A DNA stretch of 64,000 nucleotides from Plazaster borealis (GCA_021014325.1 CM037462.1:9344501-9408500), one strand, 5' to 3'; shown: positions 41,860 through 53,638, counted from the stretch's first letter. Notes: generated by a model from the letters alone, not told the origin. Program-made: numbers and translations.

Positions 41860-44439
41860 GATTGGTTGTCAGATCAAAAGTAAAAACAGAAAGAAAATTA
41901 AGATCGTTACATCTTTGCCGCTCAATTACTTGTTCTGCAGTTTAAGTTGATACACAAAACCAAATTAGAGCCCGCGCTACTTATTCTAATTAATTATCAG
42001 GAATGAAATATTACTCCCAATAATCTATCAAATTAACTTGGAATCGAGTGCCAATCATCTCTTGAATTATTAGCGTCTCATGAAAGCGATTCCTGAAAAC
42101 TTCAATAATGACCGATTTGGCGCCAATTTTCTGTGGACAAACTCGAGGCTTATAAATCATTCACCTCTGTTGTCAGAGTGGGTTTTATTTGTGTATTCAT
42201 TGCTGCATTCATGCAGTGGTACCGATAAGTTATTGACGTTTATCAATGTAATGCCATCAAGCATGGTACACGTGGTGATTTAATTTAGACGCGACACGTC
42301 ACGAAACCAACGTTGAAATACTAATCAACGAGAACCCAGCACGCCCTCCCCTCAGAAAACTGCCTTTGTTTTCAAATCTACAGGTCAAAATGGACGAATA
42401 ATTACCGTGCATTAGAGCAAACGACCGAGTGAGAGTAAGCATTGCACACGAGGTGCAAGTGTCGGGTCTTAAAATGTGGTCTATACACGTCGCCACACTC
42501 TCCTATTTTTGAGACATCTTTTGTTCCTTCCTTTCCCCCTGTAATATCCTCCCATAGACTTTGTACACATAATTCCTTGAGGAGCATCCCTCTATTTAGA
42601 ATGCCCATGTGGAGATCTTTTGTTCCTATAAACTGTGCAAGTTTCGCGCATATCGAAAACGAAAAAGAAAAAAGAAAAAATCGAACGAAGACTATATTTT
42701 TCTATGAAATCAAATCTTCTTTTTAAATTATATTTATATAAAATACCCACAGCAAGTTGTTTATTGTTGTATAATACATATAATTTGTTCAAATCAACAT
42801 TGAAACAAAATTACAAGGATGCTTATTGTTAGAAACCCCATTTGCCAATCACGCCCGAATTTGTCCGTCTATTACATAGGTTTAATGACAACATGACCGT
42901 CAGTTGGGCAAAATTCTCATTTTTTTACAAGTAACTGGAAACGGAGGTCAAGTCTTATTCTCAGGTTTTCTTCGTTATTTTGTTGAATTGATTTTTCTTC
43001 CATATTATTTTTAATCACTTATTACATTCCCAACAACATATATAATTTCCATAGCCATAAACTATGTTAAACTGAAATAGTTGAAGAAAAACAAATCCTT
43101 CCCACGTAAAACTCCATATGGTTGGGGCCACAGTGGTCCCGGAAGTTCAAATATACGCGAGACTTGCACAGTCTATTTTGTCTTCGGTCTCCATAAAGCA
43201 GCGAAATAAAACATTATGTGGACTTGACACACATCCATATAAATGTGTTAAATGACTTTAGAATTCATGTTGAATTACTGGTACGAATTAGTACATTGAT
43301 ATTGTTCTTGAGTATGAAGCATTTTCTTATTACGGAAGCATCGTCTAAAATATTGTAGATTATTTGTAACAAAAAGGGCTTATTATACTTGTTAAGATTG
43401 GCAGAGCAAAGACCGGCTCTGAAAATGAGTGCTTTTAAGAAATTAATTTCTTAACAACACGATAACAATGGAATGTTAACATAGACATGTAATGTTCTTT
43501 GTTGTTGTCGTTGTTGTTGTTGGTTTTTTTCCGGTATTTTGTTCAAGTATTATGCTTATGAAAACACCTTTTTCTTCTTTTGGAAGTGCTTCAGTAATTT
43601 GGTTTATCACAAGCGATGACAACAATCTCGGCTCACAATGTATATGGAATGGAATCGTTTACAGCATCAAGCAATATGATGTTTGAAAGCGCACAACTTC
43701 ACAGATTTGAGTGTCTTTGGAAACGTTTCTTTATAAGCTGCATTTTTTCCCGCTTGTGCATATTTTCCCCTCTCATATGGCGGTATCAACAACCCCAGTT
43801 CACGGGTATGGCTTGCTTATGGCGCCGATGCTGACTCTACCACGAGGTCATTTGGGAATTGTTTCTGGTATTGAACAAAGATTCTTCGAGAGCGCCCGTT
43901 TTCGCAGATGCATCCTATACACTACCAGTTAACAAAAAACCCGCCAGCCTTGCTGTTGTGAAGCGTCACTGTGAATTATAATTAGTCGATATCATGGTTA
44001 TTATGTTAATAATACAGGCATTGACGCAGTCAGTTGAGTTGCAAGGAAAAAGAACAAAAAGGGTGTGTTTTCGGAACAATCAGGCATGGTATGAATTTGA
44101 TCTGATGTATACAAAATGGCGTGTCTTCATGCTTGGCGTATTGCGAAGGCTGTTGTCGTTATTGTTGTTTTGTTGGTTTGTTTTGGGGTTTTTGTTTGTT
44201 TAGGGGGTTTTGTTTGTCTGTTTGTCTTGGGGGAGGGTTGGTTGGAAAGGGGAGAAGGGGTTTGTTCTCCAATATTGTGGTTCTAATGAAGCTTTGAAAG
44301 CAATCGCCAGGGAGCAGATCTAGAAAACGCAAGCTGCGTGTCGACAAACTGTGTGCAGCCTCGTAGCTGTGTGTATTTGGTAGATGATTCCGGAAACACT
44401 GCGCTGCGTCTGTGAAATATATTGTTGTCACATGTAAAA
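41860..44439. other. No gene recognised
   Basis: 2.6 kb of unassigned DNA. GTTGTTGTTG runs lie near 43501 and 44155. Several short frames are open but none has splice borders plus a recognisable motif. Nothing supported. Confidence 0.45.
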
Positions 44440-44680
44440 TCATCGGTTTCTTTCATCAAATTTACGAAAAATCTAGAAAATCATCTCTTTAATGAAGCAT
44501 TTGTTTTATATTGTTTTGTTGTTGTGGTTTTTTTCTGCTGTACCTGTCCTTTTATTTTATGTTTTAGTAATGTTGTACATGTAATGTATTTATAGCGTCA
44601 TGAGCACTGTATTTAAAGCGCCATGAGCACTTTTGTGGATTTGTGCGCTTTATAATTGTTTTGCTATTTTTGTTCTCGAA
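44440..44680 (+). mobile_element. LINE 3' tail (weak)
   Basis: A + strand frame reads FTKNLENHLFNEAF, like the FKKxLKTHLFxxAF end of non-LTR retrotransposon proteins. It is followed by GCGCCATGAGCACTTTTGTG and GTGCGCTTTATAATTG, similar to the 3' UTR end at 8340-8440 in reverse. No (TAA)n tail. Confidence 0.5.
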
Positions 44681-45411
44681 TTTGTGTATTTTTTTTTTAG
44701 GGGGGGGTGTGCAGTTTTATGACCTGGGGGGGGGTTCGTGTTTTAATTTTGTTTTTGTTTTTTGACTAATATTATGAGCAGCTACTGGTTAAGTACAAAA
44801 TATAAAATATACTGAAATTGTTAATAATGATTAAATAGATCGATCGGTTAATAATGTCTTTAAAAAAATAAAACAACATACAGAAAATATATAACAAAAT
44901 ACATATAAAGACACTTTCATAAAACGAATAAGATCAGTATGCGTCAGTTCATGGCTGCCCTTGTACAAATAACCCTTGATAACAAACAAAATAGCGGTTT
45001 AACAAACAAAATGGAGGTTTTGAAGAAAAAAAATATGGCGGTTTGAAAAGAGAATGGCAGCATTTAAACAAAAAATACCTTTTATCGCTTCATCTTGCAT
45101 GTAGCCACCACCTTTGAATGAGTGCAATGATAGTCATTCATTTCTCTTCTACATTTTCACACGTATTAATTTTATAAACCAGGGCTCATTTTGGTCCGTC
45201 ATTTGTATTTGTGTTTTTGTTTTTTTTGTTCGATTAAGTAAGATGTTTTCCAGTGACGTACCGGTAACAAAGACATAATATAATACAGCGGAATGGTGCA
45301 CTCTCCCCTTGTGAAGAAACATATCTGTATAACTAAACATTACAATACAACCGACTTTGAAACTATAGAAGCGGCAAAGGTATAGAGTAAAATGTAAACT
45401 TGAGGTTTGGA
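44681..45411. other. No gene recognised
   Basis: Contains G runs (44700-44706, 44725-44733) and AAAATGG-CGGTTT words near 45000-45060. No bounded feature. Confidence 0.4.
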
Positions 45412-45742
45412 ATAGACCATGTGACAAGTGACGTCACATGTTTACAAAAGAGCTTGGACTTCCTACAGGTGAGATTTGTACACATCTCAATGGAAGAAAA
45501 CATCCAATCTGATATTTTATGGAGATTTTACTGCCAGACTTTTATCACCTTTTGATTTGGGGGAAGGGGCACATCTCAAAACTTGTTCAGCTGTTACTTT
45601 TATAACTCTTGAATTCATGTGGAAAATATGACACCAAAATTGAAAATTTCCCATATGACCAGTGCAGTATCTTGCCTGCCAAAAAGGCCACGGAATGTAC
45701 AAATTCACTCTTTTGTAAACAAAGGTTATGGTTTATGGGCAT
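45412..45742 (-). mobile_element. Family P element, copy 2
   Basis: ATAGACCATGTGACAAGTG at the left. Reverse-complement blocks match 28366-28704: GACTTCCTACAGG, GATTTGTACACA, TTTTATGGAGATTTTACTG, GCACATCTCAAAACTTGTTC and CTTGCCTGCCA. Confidence 0.8.
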
Positions 45743-46011
45743 GATACAAATACATTTTTTTTTTTATTGTAAACAAATACGATAGAATAATCAAATAATG
45801 AAAAGAAAAATTAATTATAAATTATATTAATTTTTTCTAACTCTGTTACCAATTCCATCCAGAAGAAAATCAAGGTCATGACGTCAGAAACTTCTCACCC
45901 AAAAATGTTCATATAAACCTTTTGATATTTCATTGTATTTTGTCTCTAAGTTTAGTTTTCCTTTCCTTTTTCGGAGACGGTTTGGTTGATCTCTTATTTT
46001 TCTTTCTTCAG
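45743..46011. other. AT-rich sequence ending in an acceptor-like tract
   Basis: No gene. It ends in a strong pyrimidine tract and AG (TTTTTCTTTCTTCAG, ending 46011). Confidence 0.4.
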
Positions 46012-46138
46012 TCCTGTCCGGACTTGCTCAAGTAGTCAGTGCTCACTCCATGGTCATGCCATGGGAGCGTTTAACTGCTTGTCCGAGTCTGTTTCTGCGG
46101 TCGCCACGCCAGCGTGTGACACGATTTATCCAAATTAG
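46012..46138 (+). CDS. Weak candidate terminal exon
   Basis: A strong acceptor (CTTATTTTTCTTTCTTCAG) precedes 46012. If one base completes the previous codon, 41 codons follow: PVRTCSSSQCSLHGHAMGAF, then NCLSESVSAVATPACDTIYP, then a stop at 46136-46138. Four cysteines give it an EGF-like look (C-x4-C...F-N-C). Another frame is open for longer, to 46232. It is not in phase with 40543-40660 without further exons. Could be chance. Confidence 0.25.
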
Positions 46139-46973
46139 TGTGGTGAATCTACCAATTTGCAATGCAGATTGTGTTTTGATGTCATTTGCGACATATTTCG
46201 TTCGCGCGATTGCTTGGTATTGTGGAATCTAACTGTTAAATTGGCCCCTAATGAAGTCTTGACATATGGTAGGAGCCCGAAACACGGACTGCACTCCAAC
46301 GTCCAAGATATCTGCTGAATAATAATATCATGGTGTTTTTCCCCCTCTATACTCTGTCTGTCTACTCCGCGATGTGAGTCACAAAGTCCTCAGCACACGC
46401 CGTTGCGCATGTGTGCACATGAACATGTACACGTATGTGGAGGAATGCATACATTGATGTTGCTCTTACAGTGCAGGATTGGGAATCATCGAAGAAAGAA
46501 AAACAGTTTATATTTGAAAGCTCAGCGATTATAAAGTTCATACGACTACCAAGCCTCTGGAGAAATTAATCCGTCTGAATTACTGGCAGAGACGAGACAC
46601 ATCTGTATGTAGACACAGGAACACAGGAGTTCCTCCTTTCTTTGTTTTGCATACATCAGAATCCGTATTTTTCACGAGTGTGCCTTTTGTTTTTAACTCG
46701 CGTGTTTTTAGTCCAATGGACAAGTGACTCACGTGCGTTTACTGCCTTAGTTTTAGTAACACGGGTGGCCATTTTAGGCTTCCGTAACTGTATTTATCTT
46801 GATTCAAAGAGAGTAAACAAACCAAATAGCAATCAAGGGTGTTGTTCCTGCATTCTGCTTCCCTGCCTTTGTATAACCCACCCCAGTACAAACGCAATAT
46901 CAACGGTAATGTTTCTACGTTTTTATTTCCTTTTTCTTTTACCCCCCCCCCCTCCCTTTAGCCCTCACCTTGG
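46139..46973. other. No gene recognised
   Basis: No supported feature. A C run lies at 46944-46953. Confidence 0.4.
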
Positions 46974-47270
46974 GTGTCCTATTTTAAGGCATTGTGATTG
47001 GTAACTTCCCATAAAGAAACAACAGTAATGTAAAATACTGGACTGTATCTTCACCTTCTAAAGATTGAGCAACACAAACGTCATTTTAATTTGTTTCGTG
47101 GCAGAACACGCAGACGTCATTTAGTATGTATAAATTGTGTGTCCTATTTTAAGGCATTGTGATTGGTAATTTCCCATAAAGAAACAACACTAATATAACA
47201 TACTGGATTGTATCTTCACCTTCTAAAGATTGAGCAACGCAGACGTATTTTAGTATCTATAAATTGTGGA
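46974..47270 (+). repeat. Tandem duplication, 165-bp unit
   Basis: GTGTCCTATTTTAAGGCATT starts at 46974 and 47139. Both units contain TTCCCATAAAGAAACAACA and TTCACCTTCTAAAGATTGAG. The second unit lacks about 35 bp near GCAACACAAACGTCATT. Confidence 0.92.
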
Positions 47271-47294
47271 AAATACAAGTACGAATTTTGAAAC

Positions 47295-47412
47295 TTAAAG
47301 GGCATACTTATTGCCTTCGGATTTGGGCGCTTGGGCTGTATAAAGCGTTGTTATGAAATGAATATGGTTGGAAAGATATTTTAAAAGTATAAAGATTCAC
47401 ATAAATATCCCT

Positions 47413-47447
<35 letters not shown>

Positions 47448-47677
47448 GCAGATTCGCTCCGCTATTTTGTATAGAACTACATTCTGACTCCACAAAATGG
47501 CGGACCGTATGTTCCGCTGGTTGTATTTTCAGAGGAAAATGTATGTATTTTAATCACTACTCACTAATTACAACACACTGTAGGTGTTTTTTTTTTTGCA
47601 CGAACAACACTAAAGGGAGAAAATGGCAATTCCAGGCAGACAATTGTTGAGAGATATAAAGGCAATGTGACCCTTCA
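47295..47677 (+). mobile_element. Family B TTAA MITE, copy 4, decayed, with T39 tract
   Basis: TTAAAGGGCATACTTATTGC and GGGCTGTATAAAGCG at the left, AAAGGCAATGTGACCCTTCAA at the right. Stem words GATTCGCTCCGCTATTTTG and CAAAATGGCGGACCG. A run of 39 T (47416-47454) has expanded in the left arm. Confidence 0.75.
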
Positions 47678-48379
47678 ATGAAGAACACTCAATGTTCAGC
47701 TGAGGCTTCCATCATCAGCATCAGAGTTATACTCATCATTGAACATGCTGAAAGTAAGATACAAACTGTATACTTTCACCGTGGTTTCACTCACCTCAAT
47801 TATTTATAGTACCTCTTAATTTCACACAAAACACTGTGTAGGGCCTCGTGCCTTGTGCGTAAACCTATCATCAGTGAACCATTTTTGTTAACCTCCCTTG
47901 TGAGTTCTCGTGTGAGGGGTAATCTCCCACTTTAACGTGTCAGTGTTCCAAAACCACGCGCGGGTTTGCACATTATTTTCTAGGCTTGATTTCCAGCCAC
48001 ATTTACGGGCCATGTATTCATGTATTCAGCGCGCTATTCAAACATTGTTGTGCTGGCTGAGGCGCTCCCCCAGCATGTATGATGTATAGCCTCCACTCCA
48101 GTCGTCACGATCTGAATACCTAATGGAGATCGACGAGTCATGAAGTTGGGTGCGAACTATGATCATCCCATACATTTTACTTGATGTCATATTTTTGTAT
48201 TCGTCATCGGAAGCATAATGCAATCGAATACTACGCCGTGCAGTCGAATACAACATTCACTATCAATTCGAATAAAGTGAATAATATTCGACAACAATGT
48301 ATTTTCCGTTCTAGTTCAATTGCTTCTTTAGTGAAATTTTGCATTTATATATTCCAATAACTATTCGAAGAGTGTGGTT
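47678..48379. other. No gene recognised
   Basis: Unassigned sequence. TTCGAATA words recur near 48210-48290 without a definable unit. Confidence 0.4.
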
Positions 48380-48720
48380 TCGAGTAACGGTCATGAGACT
48401 CGGCACTTAACCATTAATGCTTCGTCCTTCGACTGGGACGTAAAGCCGTAGGTCCTGTGTGTTGTGTATTGCACTTAAAAGAACCCAGTGCATTTATTGT
48501 AAAGAGAATGGGTTTGCCCCGGTCTTTCTGGCATAGTCTGGCAGCAATAAGCGCCATACCTTTCAAGGTATTGTATTATGGTTGCTTCATCTCATAAAAA
48601 CACTTTTATGCTCCATACAAAAATTAATACTTCGGCGCCAGGAGTGTCGTTTTTGACAGATATGGTGCTTTATAAATAGGCCTATACATTATTATTATTT
48701 TTATTGTTATTATGTACATA
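48380..48720 (+). mobile_element. SINE-1, copy 3, head missing
   Basis: The body matches 35104-35395: CACTTAACCATTAATGCTTC, GGTCCTGTGTGTTGTG, TTAAAAGAACCCAGTGCA and GAGAATGGGTTTGCCCCGG. It ends ATGGTGCTTTATAAATAGG and (ATT)n. The tRNA-like head is absent or too decayed to read. Confidence 0.75.
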
Positions 48721-49107
48721 AAGAAATGTATTCAAATACCTGACTGAACCTCGCGCTTGCTTGTTGAGCATAATTTAGTCGATTCCAATTTAAACTATTT
48801 TATTATTGATCACGTTTCCGAACATTAAAGCTAACAAAAAGGCGTGGGTGGAAGGGGGGCAAGCGTTTTGGACCGAATGTATTGGGGTTGTGCATATCGG
48901 AATATTCGAAGGGATCATTTTCTTAAGAACAAATTTCGTAATTGATATAAATCTATAAAACCTCTACTATTTAATGTTTCAGTATCCAACTTAGGAATTG
49001 TTATCACCGCCTTCCATAATTTGATTATGTCATCATACGATATCCATCACCCAGTCCATAGTTCCCGAATGAGACAAGAAATTCAATATTTGAAACTTAT
49101 ACTTGTT
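48721..49107. other. No gene recognised
   Basis: No supported feature. Confidence 0.4.
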
Positions 49108-49311
49108 AATTTGTCTTCAACTTGCCACGCTGCGTGCGAAGCGCCCGGCCCTCAGCGTCTAACTGCTCGACAATTGCTTTGGTCACGATTAAATCCAATG
49201 GGCCGTTGGCCAAAATGACAGTCCGAGTGATCCGGCTTGCTCGTTCTATGCGTCCCAACACCTGACCACTCCAAACAACAGCGTGCAAACATGGTTCATA
49301 TTGCATCAAAT
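49108..49311 (-). pseudogene. Possible helicase C-domain remnant, interrupted by a MITE
   Basis: The minus frame reads LMQYEPCLHAVVWSGQVLGR, then IERASRITRTVILANG, then PLDLIVTKAIVEQLDAEGRA and a stop at 49106-49108. Q-x2-GR-x2-R followed by a hydrophobic strand and a G-x-LD-like helix resembles SF2/SNF2 motif VI and what follows it (family knowledge; weak match). The frame is cut upstream exactly where a TTAA element begins at 49312. Continuation beyond that element was not found. Could also be chance. Confidence 0.25.
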
Positions 49312-49760
49312 TTAAAGGCAGGGTCATTGATTTTGTTTTTTCAACGTAATGCTGATGTATAGAAAAAAGTATAAAGAAAGATACAATAAATGTCACCTGT
49401 GAAAGTTTCAGCTAAATACAAGGTCTACTTGCTGAGAAAACAGCAATAAACTGTCACGGTATTTATACAAGAACGTCGAGCCCATCCACGTTAAGCGAGG
49501 TGACAGCGGGTACCAACCGCATCACTGGCCGCAGCATTCACGAACGCACACCAACCCTCAGAAATCCGAGAAACGATTCATGCATGAATCGTTTCTCAGA
49601 TTAGATTGTTTGGGGTGAAAGTTTATCCAAACCATATTACTTCGAAATGAATCCTTTCTCTAAATAGTTTATACTATCAACAGCTGCAGTGCTTCTCACC
49701 AAGTAAGTTGTTAAGGTCATTAATTGTTGGATGGTGACCAATCTATGACCTTACCTTCGA
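49312..49760 (+). mobile_element. Family Y TTAA element, copy 2
   Basis: Starts TTAAAGGCAGGGTCATTG; the right end is near GACCAATCTATGACCTTACC, with TTAA decayed. The palindrome at 49563-49602 has outer arms as in family E (CTGAGAAACG) but inner ATTCATGCATGAAT. The right half shares ACTATCAACAGCTGCAG and CACCAAGTAAGTTGTT with A and E, so Y, E and A are related. Confidence 0.7.
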
Positions 49761-49959
49761 GTTCCACACCGCCTAAAATGTTTCGAGAAAAGAAAACTAA
49801 CATTGTGATATGGAACGCGTACTAACCCTTGTGAAAAAAGGGATGGGGCCTTAACTGCACCCAAGCATTCCTGGATCAGAGTTGACACGGAGAAGAATCA
49901 CAACGGGCAAGAAACGTTTTTGGGGTCAGCGTGACCCGTTTATAATCCTTCACACTGCG

Positions 49960-50345
49960 CTCTAAAAAACCTCCCTTGTCAGAATTGACCCAGCTTCAAG
50001 GGTCCCAGGGGGCCTGACCCATTTCTGGGTCAGACTGACCCATTTCTGGGTCAGACTGACCCAGAAACTAGTTTTACTCGGATTTTGTTTCAGTTTGACC
50101 TGCTTCCTGGGTCATTTCGTCACAAATTCCGGGTAAGACTGACCAGAAATGGGTCAGGCCCCACAGGACCTGCAATCCGGGTCTAATGTGACCCACGAAT
50201 GTTTAGAGTATATGACCAGGAATCTTGTGGTTTTTTTATAGTCGCGGTTTTTGACTCAATTTCTTGGTCTTTTGACCCGACATTGGTCATGCTGACCCTA
50301 AATGCTGACCTGGACATGGGCTTGACCCTTGGGACCCTTCTTTTG
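49960..50345 (+). mobile_element. Family I element, copy 3, with two perfect GGTCANNNTGACC sites
   Basis: AACCTCCCTTGTCAGAATTG at the left, many TGACCC/GGGTCA words, AAATGGGTCAGGCCCCACAG to the right. TTTCTGGGTCAGACTGACC is present twice in tandem, giving GGTCAGACTGACC at 50028-50040 and 50049-50061. An extra right part (50180-50345) continues with GACCTGGACATGGG words. Confidence 0.65.
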
Positions 50346-50637
50346 TATAATTTCATAAAATATTGAAACTATTGTAAACCAATTTTAATTTTTTTTTTTG
50401 ACTTCTCGGAAACCATTATGAGGGTTTCCCCAGTCTTAAAATGCAAAATACGTGAAATTTCAATTTGGGACTAGTATGGCGCGTAAAGGACTTTTAAAGA
50501 GTTCGTCAACACACGGCCGTCCCAACAAAATGGTGGCCTTTATATATAACAATCGGGGCCCTGATCGAGCGACTTCGGATACGGCTATAGCTGTTCGCTG
50601 AAACGACATGGTTGACGTATACGATAACTCTTTTCAG

Positions 50638-50885
50638 TGACCCGGCCGGCCATAGCGGCAGCCAGAGCCGCCAATTCAGACGCTGCCTTGCAGTTCTCTA
50701 AAACGCAATTTGAAGTCTCCAGCTGTATTTTGCACGCGAGCCAATGGCATGGCATTTACACGATCAAGAACATCAGTCTCATCACAGACTCCTCGGACCG
50801 GCGAACACACCTGAAGGCAAACGACAATCTCGAGTTCATGAACAAACAACGCCATTCTAGGGAAATTGCCCTTAACTACATTTGA
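50638..50885 (+). CDS. Candidate terminal exon, unknown product
   Basis: An acceptor (ACGATAACTCTTTTCAG) precedes 50638. With two bases completing a codon, 81 codons follow: TRPAIAAARAANSDAALQFS, then KTQFEVSSCILHASQWHG, IYTIKNISLITDSSDRRTHL, KANDNLEFMNKQRHSREIAL, NYI and a stop at 50883-50885. GC content is clearly above the flanks and composition is balanced. No motif or family recognised. The start phase does not follow directly from 40543-40660. Confidence 0.3.
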
Positions 50886-51644
50886 ATTAGAACCACCAGG
50901 AGCAGATTATTAATGTTCAGGTGGGGAGAAGAAAAACACCTTTAAACTTGGTCTTGTTTGTTCACACCAATCGCTCACGGTTAGGTATTTTTCAGAGCGA
51001 TGCTCCTATTTTTATGAAAAGATGCTTTAATATTTTTCGTTCCGTGTAAGATTTTCCCTGCTGATAAAGTATACATAACGTCTTTAAATATATATTTATA
51101 TATATCAAGGATCGATTCAAAGCCTAAAGCATGCCAAGCATAATAATGTTATATTTGGATGTTGTAAAGCGTGTGAAAATGTGTGGCACTTATTGGTCAG
51201 GGCAGGTAACAATAATCGGTGAGTTTCTCAGAAACGTAAGAGCAAATCTAATTTAAGTGTTTTGTTCCATTCCTGTTCAGCTGAAAGAACATCTTTCGTG
51301 ATTGTGTGGGAGGGGATCGAATCGTGGAAGAAAGGGGAAAAAAAACTCCGTTGAGAATTCTTTGAGATGCAATCTAATTTTGTAATAAGTATCGATAGGA
51401 ACATTAGGACCTTATGACAGGAAAAGGTTACTAATTAATTATGGTTTGCATCGTACCCACCCCTATATACTTTGCTCTCACCACCCCCCGCCCGCTCCAC
51501 ACTGCATACCCCCTTCCATTCCCCTTCAAACCGCAATCATCTCCCCTTTCCTTCATTGTTGTGATTTTGTAACATTATATTTTAAGTTTGTATTGTATCT
51601 TTTTTAAATTGCCCCTCAAATTTCAATTAAATTATGGGGCTGAG
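50886..51644. other. No gene recognised
   Basis: No supported feature; C-rich stretch at 51480-51550. Confidence 0.4.
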
Positions 51645-51722
51645 AAAATAAAACTGGTGTGTTAAAAATTTACACCATGTGTTGTCACACATAAAGATAC
51701 CGACAAAAAAAATCAAAATTTG
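51645..51722 (+). mobile_element. Family G fragment
   Basis: ACTGGTGTGTTAAAAATTTA, CACCATGTGTTGTCACA, AAGATACCGA and AATCAAAATTTG match the left arm of 58776-59021. The right arm is missing. Confidence 0.6.
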
Positions 51723-53007
51723 TTAAATGACCCTACACATTTCAGCAAAATATGGCAATTTTTAGAGGGCTAGTGTACCCCTGAATGCTCCAGGTTGAAA
51801 GTCAACAACCAGGCCACAATATTGGACCATTTTTCAGCAATCCATAAAAAAGGCCCTGACCTTCAAATCTTTGATTTATAGAAACAAGCTGGTTTACATT
51901 ATTATTTTTTATGAGTGAGGCTCCGCGCATGACTTTCTCTCTATTGGTGCACCCCTCTGTTGAACTCCCACAAGCAGCAGCGCCCACATCGTGATTGAAA
52001 ACTGTTAAACTTTTGAGAATCAACAAAATTACGAATCTTAACAATTGTCTGTCAGCGCTGAACTTCAAAATGTAATGATTGATCTTCGCAGAGAGTTTCT
52101 CTTTTTCTGTTTAAAAACAATGATTTGTAAGACTTGATTTTGATGTACCCTTTAAGGGTTCGGCGTCACTTGAGAAGTACTATCTATCAAAGGTATATAG
52201 ATGACAGCACCGATTGTAAATTTAAAACGGGGGGGGGGGGGTGGTGACGATCCAGTATGTGCACTTGTTGATGAGTGTTGAGCAGTGGCTCTATTGGCCC
52301 GCGGTACCCCCACTGATAAGCCGAAGATAATTGAGTTGCCCCACTTTTGAAATTCAATTAAGTCCAATTCGTTGTCTTGGAAGGCTCCGTCAAAACGACA
52401 AAGATGAGCTTTCATCGGGGTTTGGCAAAGAGCCGGGATCTGATGATAGGGGGTAGCTAGCTACCGACGACTCGTACTCGAGATGAGGCGGCCGCTGGCT
52501 ACAATGCAAATACCACGGGTGAGTGAATATTCAACGCAAGGACATGCGATCTATTTTATGGCGGCGCGGTGTAGTGTTTTTAAAAGGGGCTTATAACAGT
52601 ATAAATGCCATACAATGTGATACCCAGCACGCGATGCATGCTGGGAAAGAACATGAGTTCGCTTTATACAAGAAGTAGTCTGATCAGCGGCGTAGGCAGG
52701 ATTTTTTTCACTGGTGGGAGACAGGGGTAAGCCTTATAGGTGTGTGTGGGGGGGGGGTGCAGGGACCAAGTTTTCACGCCCTTTTGATGGCACATTATGT
52801 ATCTTGGTACATTTTTTACTCGTTGAGAGGGCACATAGGGGGGGGGGATTGTGGGGATCGTACCCCAGCCGCCACCCCCACCCCCATGGCTAGTGTGGCA
52901 GCAACTGATTTGATGTTCACAGGAGTCGTAGTTCATTTTCAGTCTGAACTCATGTTAATGTCAACCTTGTGGCAGTCATCTTGCTGATCTCTTATCCAAA
53001 CCCAATG
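51723..53007. other. No gene recognised
   Basis: Contains long G runs (52230-52241, 52748-52757, 52839-52847). GGTGAGTG after ACCACG near 52517 looks donor-like, but no matching acceptor or open frame with a recognisable product was found. Confidence 0.45.
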
Positions 53008-53140
53008 TAACTTCACCGAGGCTGCCAGGCCAAACTAGTCCGATCCCTTCTGTGAAACTAGAACTATCGGTATTGTGTTTTTATTACTTTATATACAGGG
53101 AACCTGTCCAAGGTGACCATGAGAAAGATATGGTCACAGC
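53008..53140 (+). repeat. Family Q fragment
   Basis: AATGTAACTTCACCGAGGCT, GCCAGGC and TACAGGGAACCTGTCCAAGG match the middle of 59019-59198. Ends not clear. Confidence 0.5.
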
Positions 53141-53319
53141 CTCTCCCCCCAGCTTGCATCTGTGACTTTCAAAGACGCTCTTAAACAGTCGTTGTTGATT
53201 AACCCTAAATTTGATATCATTGTATCATTTGGTAATTCAAAACCAAAGTGTTTGGCCTCTGAAAAGATTGGTACCTTAGGCCCACCCAACGAAGCAAATG
53301 TTTTGTTGAGCCTGGTATT

Positions 53320-53638
53320 GTAACCTTTGTTTACAAAAAGAGTGACCTTCCACATTCCAGGGCCTTTCTGGCAGGCAAGATACTACACTGGTTATATGAG
53401 AAGTTTTACATGTTGTGTCATAATTTCCACATAAATTCATGAGTTAATTAAAATAACAGCTGTTGAGATATGCTCCCTTTCTTCATATCAACAGTTAATA
53501 TACAAATCGTACGAGGCAATCTCCATGAAATGCGCGGATGTTATGTTTTCTTCCATTGAGTTGTGTACAAATCTTGCCTGCAGGAAGTCCAGGCTATGTG
53601 GCTATTTTTTAAACATGTGATGTCACGGGTTACTTTCA
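53320..53638 (+). mobile_element. Family P element, copy 3
   Basis: CCTTTGTTTACAAAAAGAGT, TCTGGCAGGCAAGATACTAC, TGTGTCATAATTTCCACATA, TGCCTGCAGGAAGTCCAGGC and AAACATGTGATGTCACGGG in the same order as at 28366-28704. The outermost inverted-repeat bases are decayed. Confidence 0.8.

Noticed and set aside
43492..43932. Three overlapping + frames with some hydrophobic stretches
   Set aside because: No splice context; the products change frame without a motif, and the first is a translated GTT run.
52478..52500. Adjacent CTCGAG and GCGGCCGC sites, as in a vector polylinker
   Set aside because: Only two sites occur and the flanks look genomic; chance is the simplest reading, though a vector screen would settle it.
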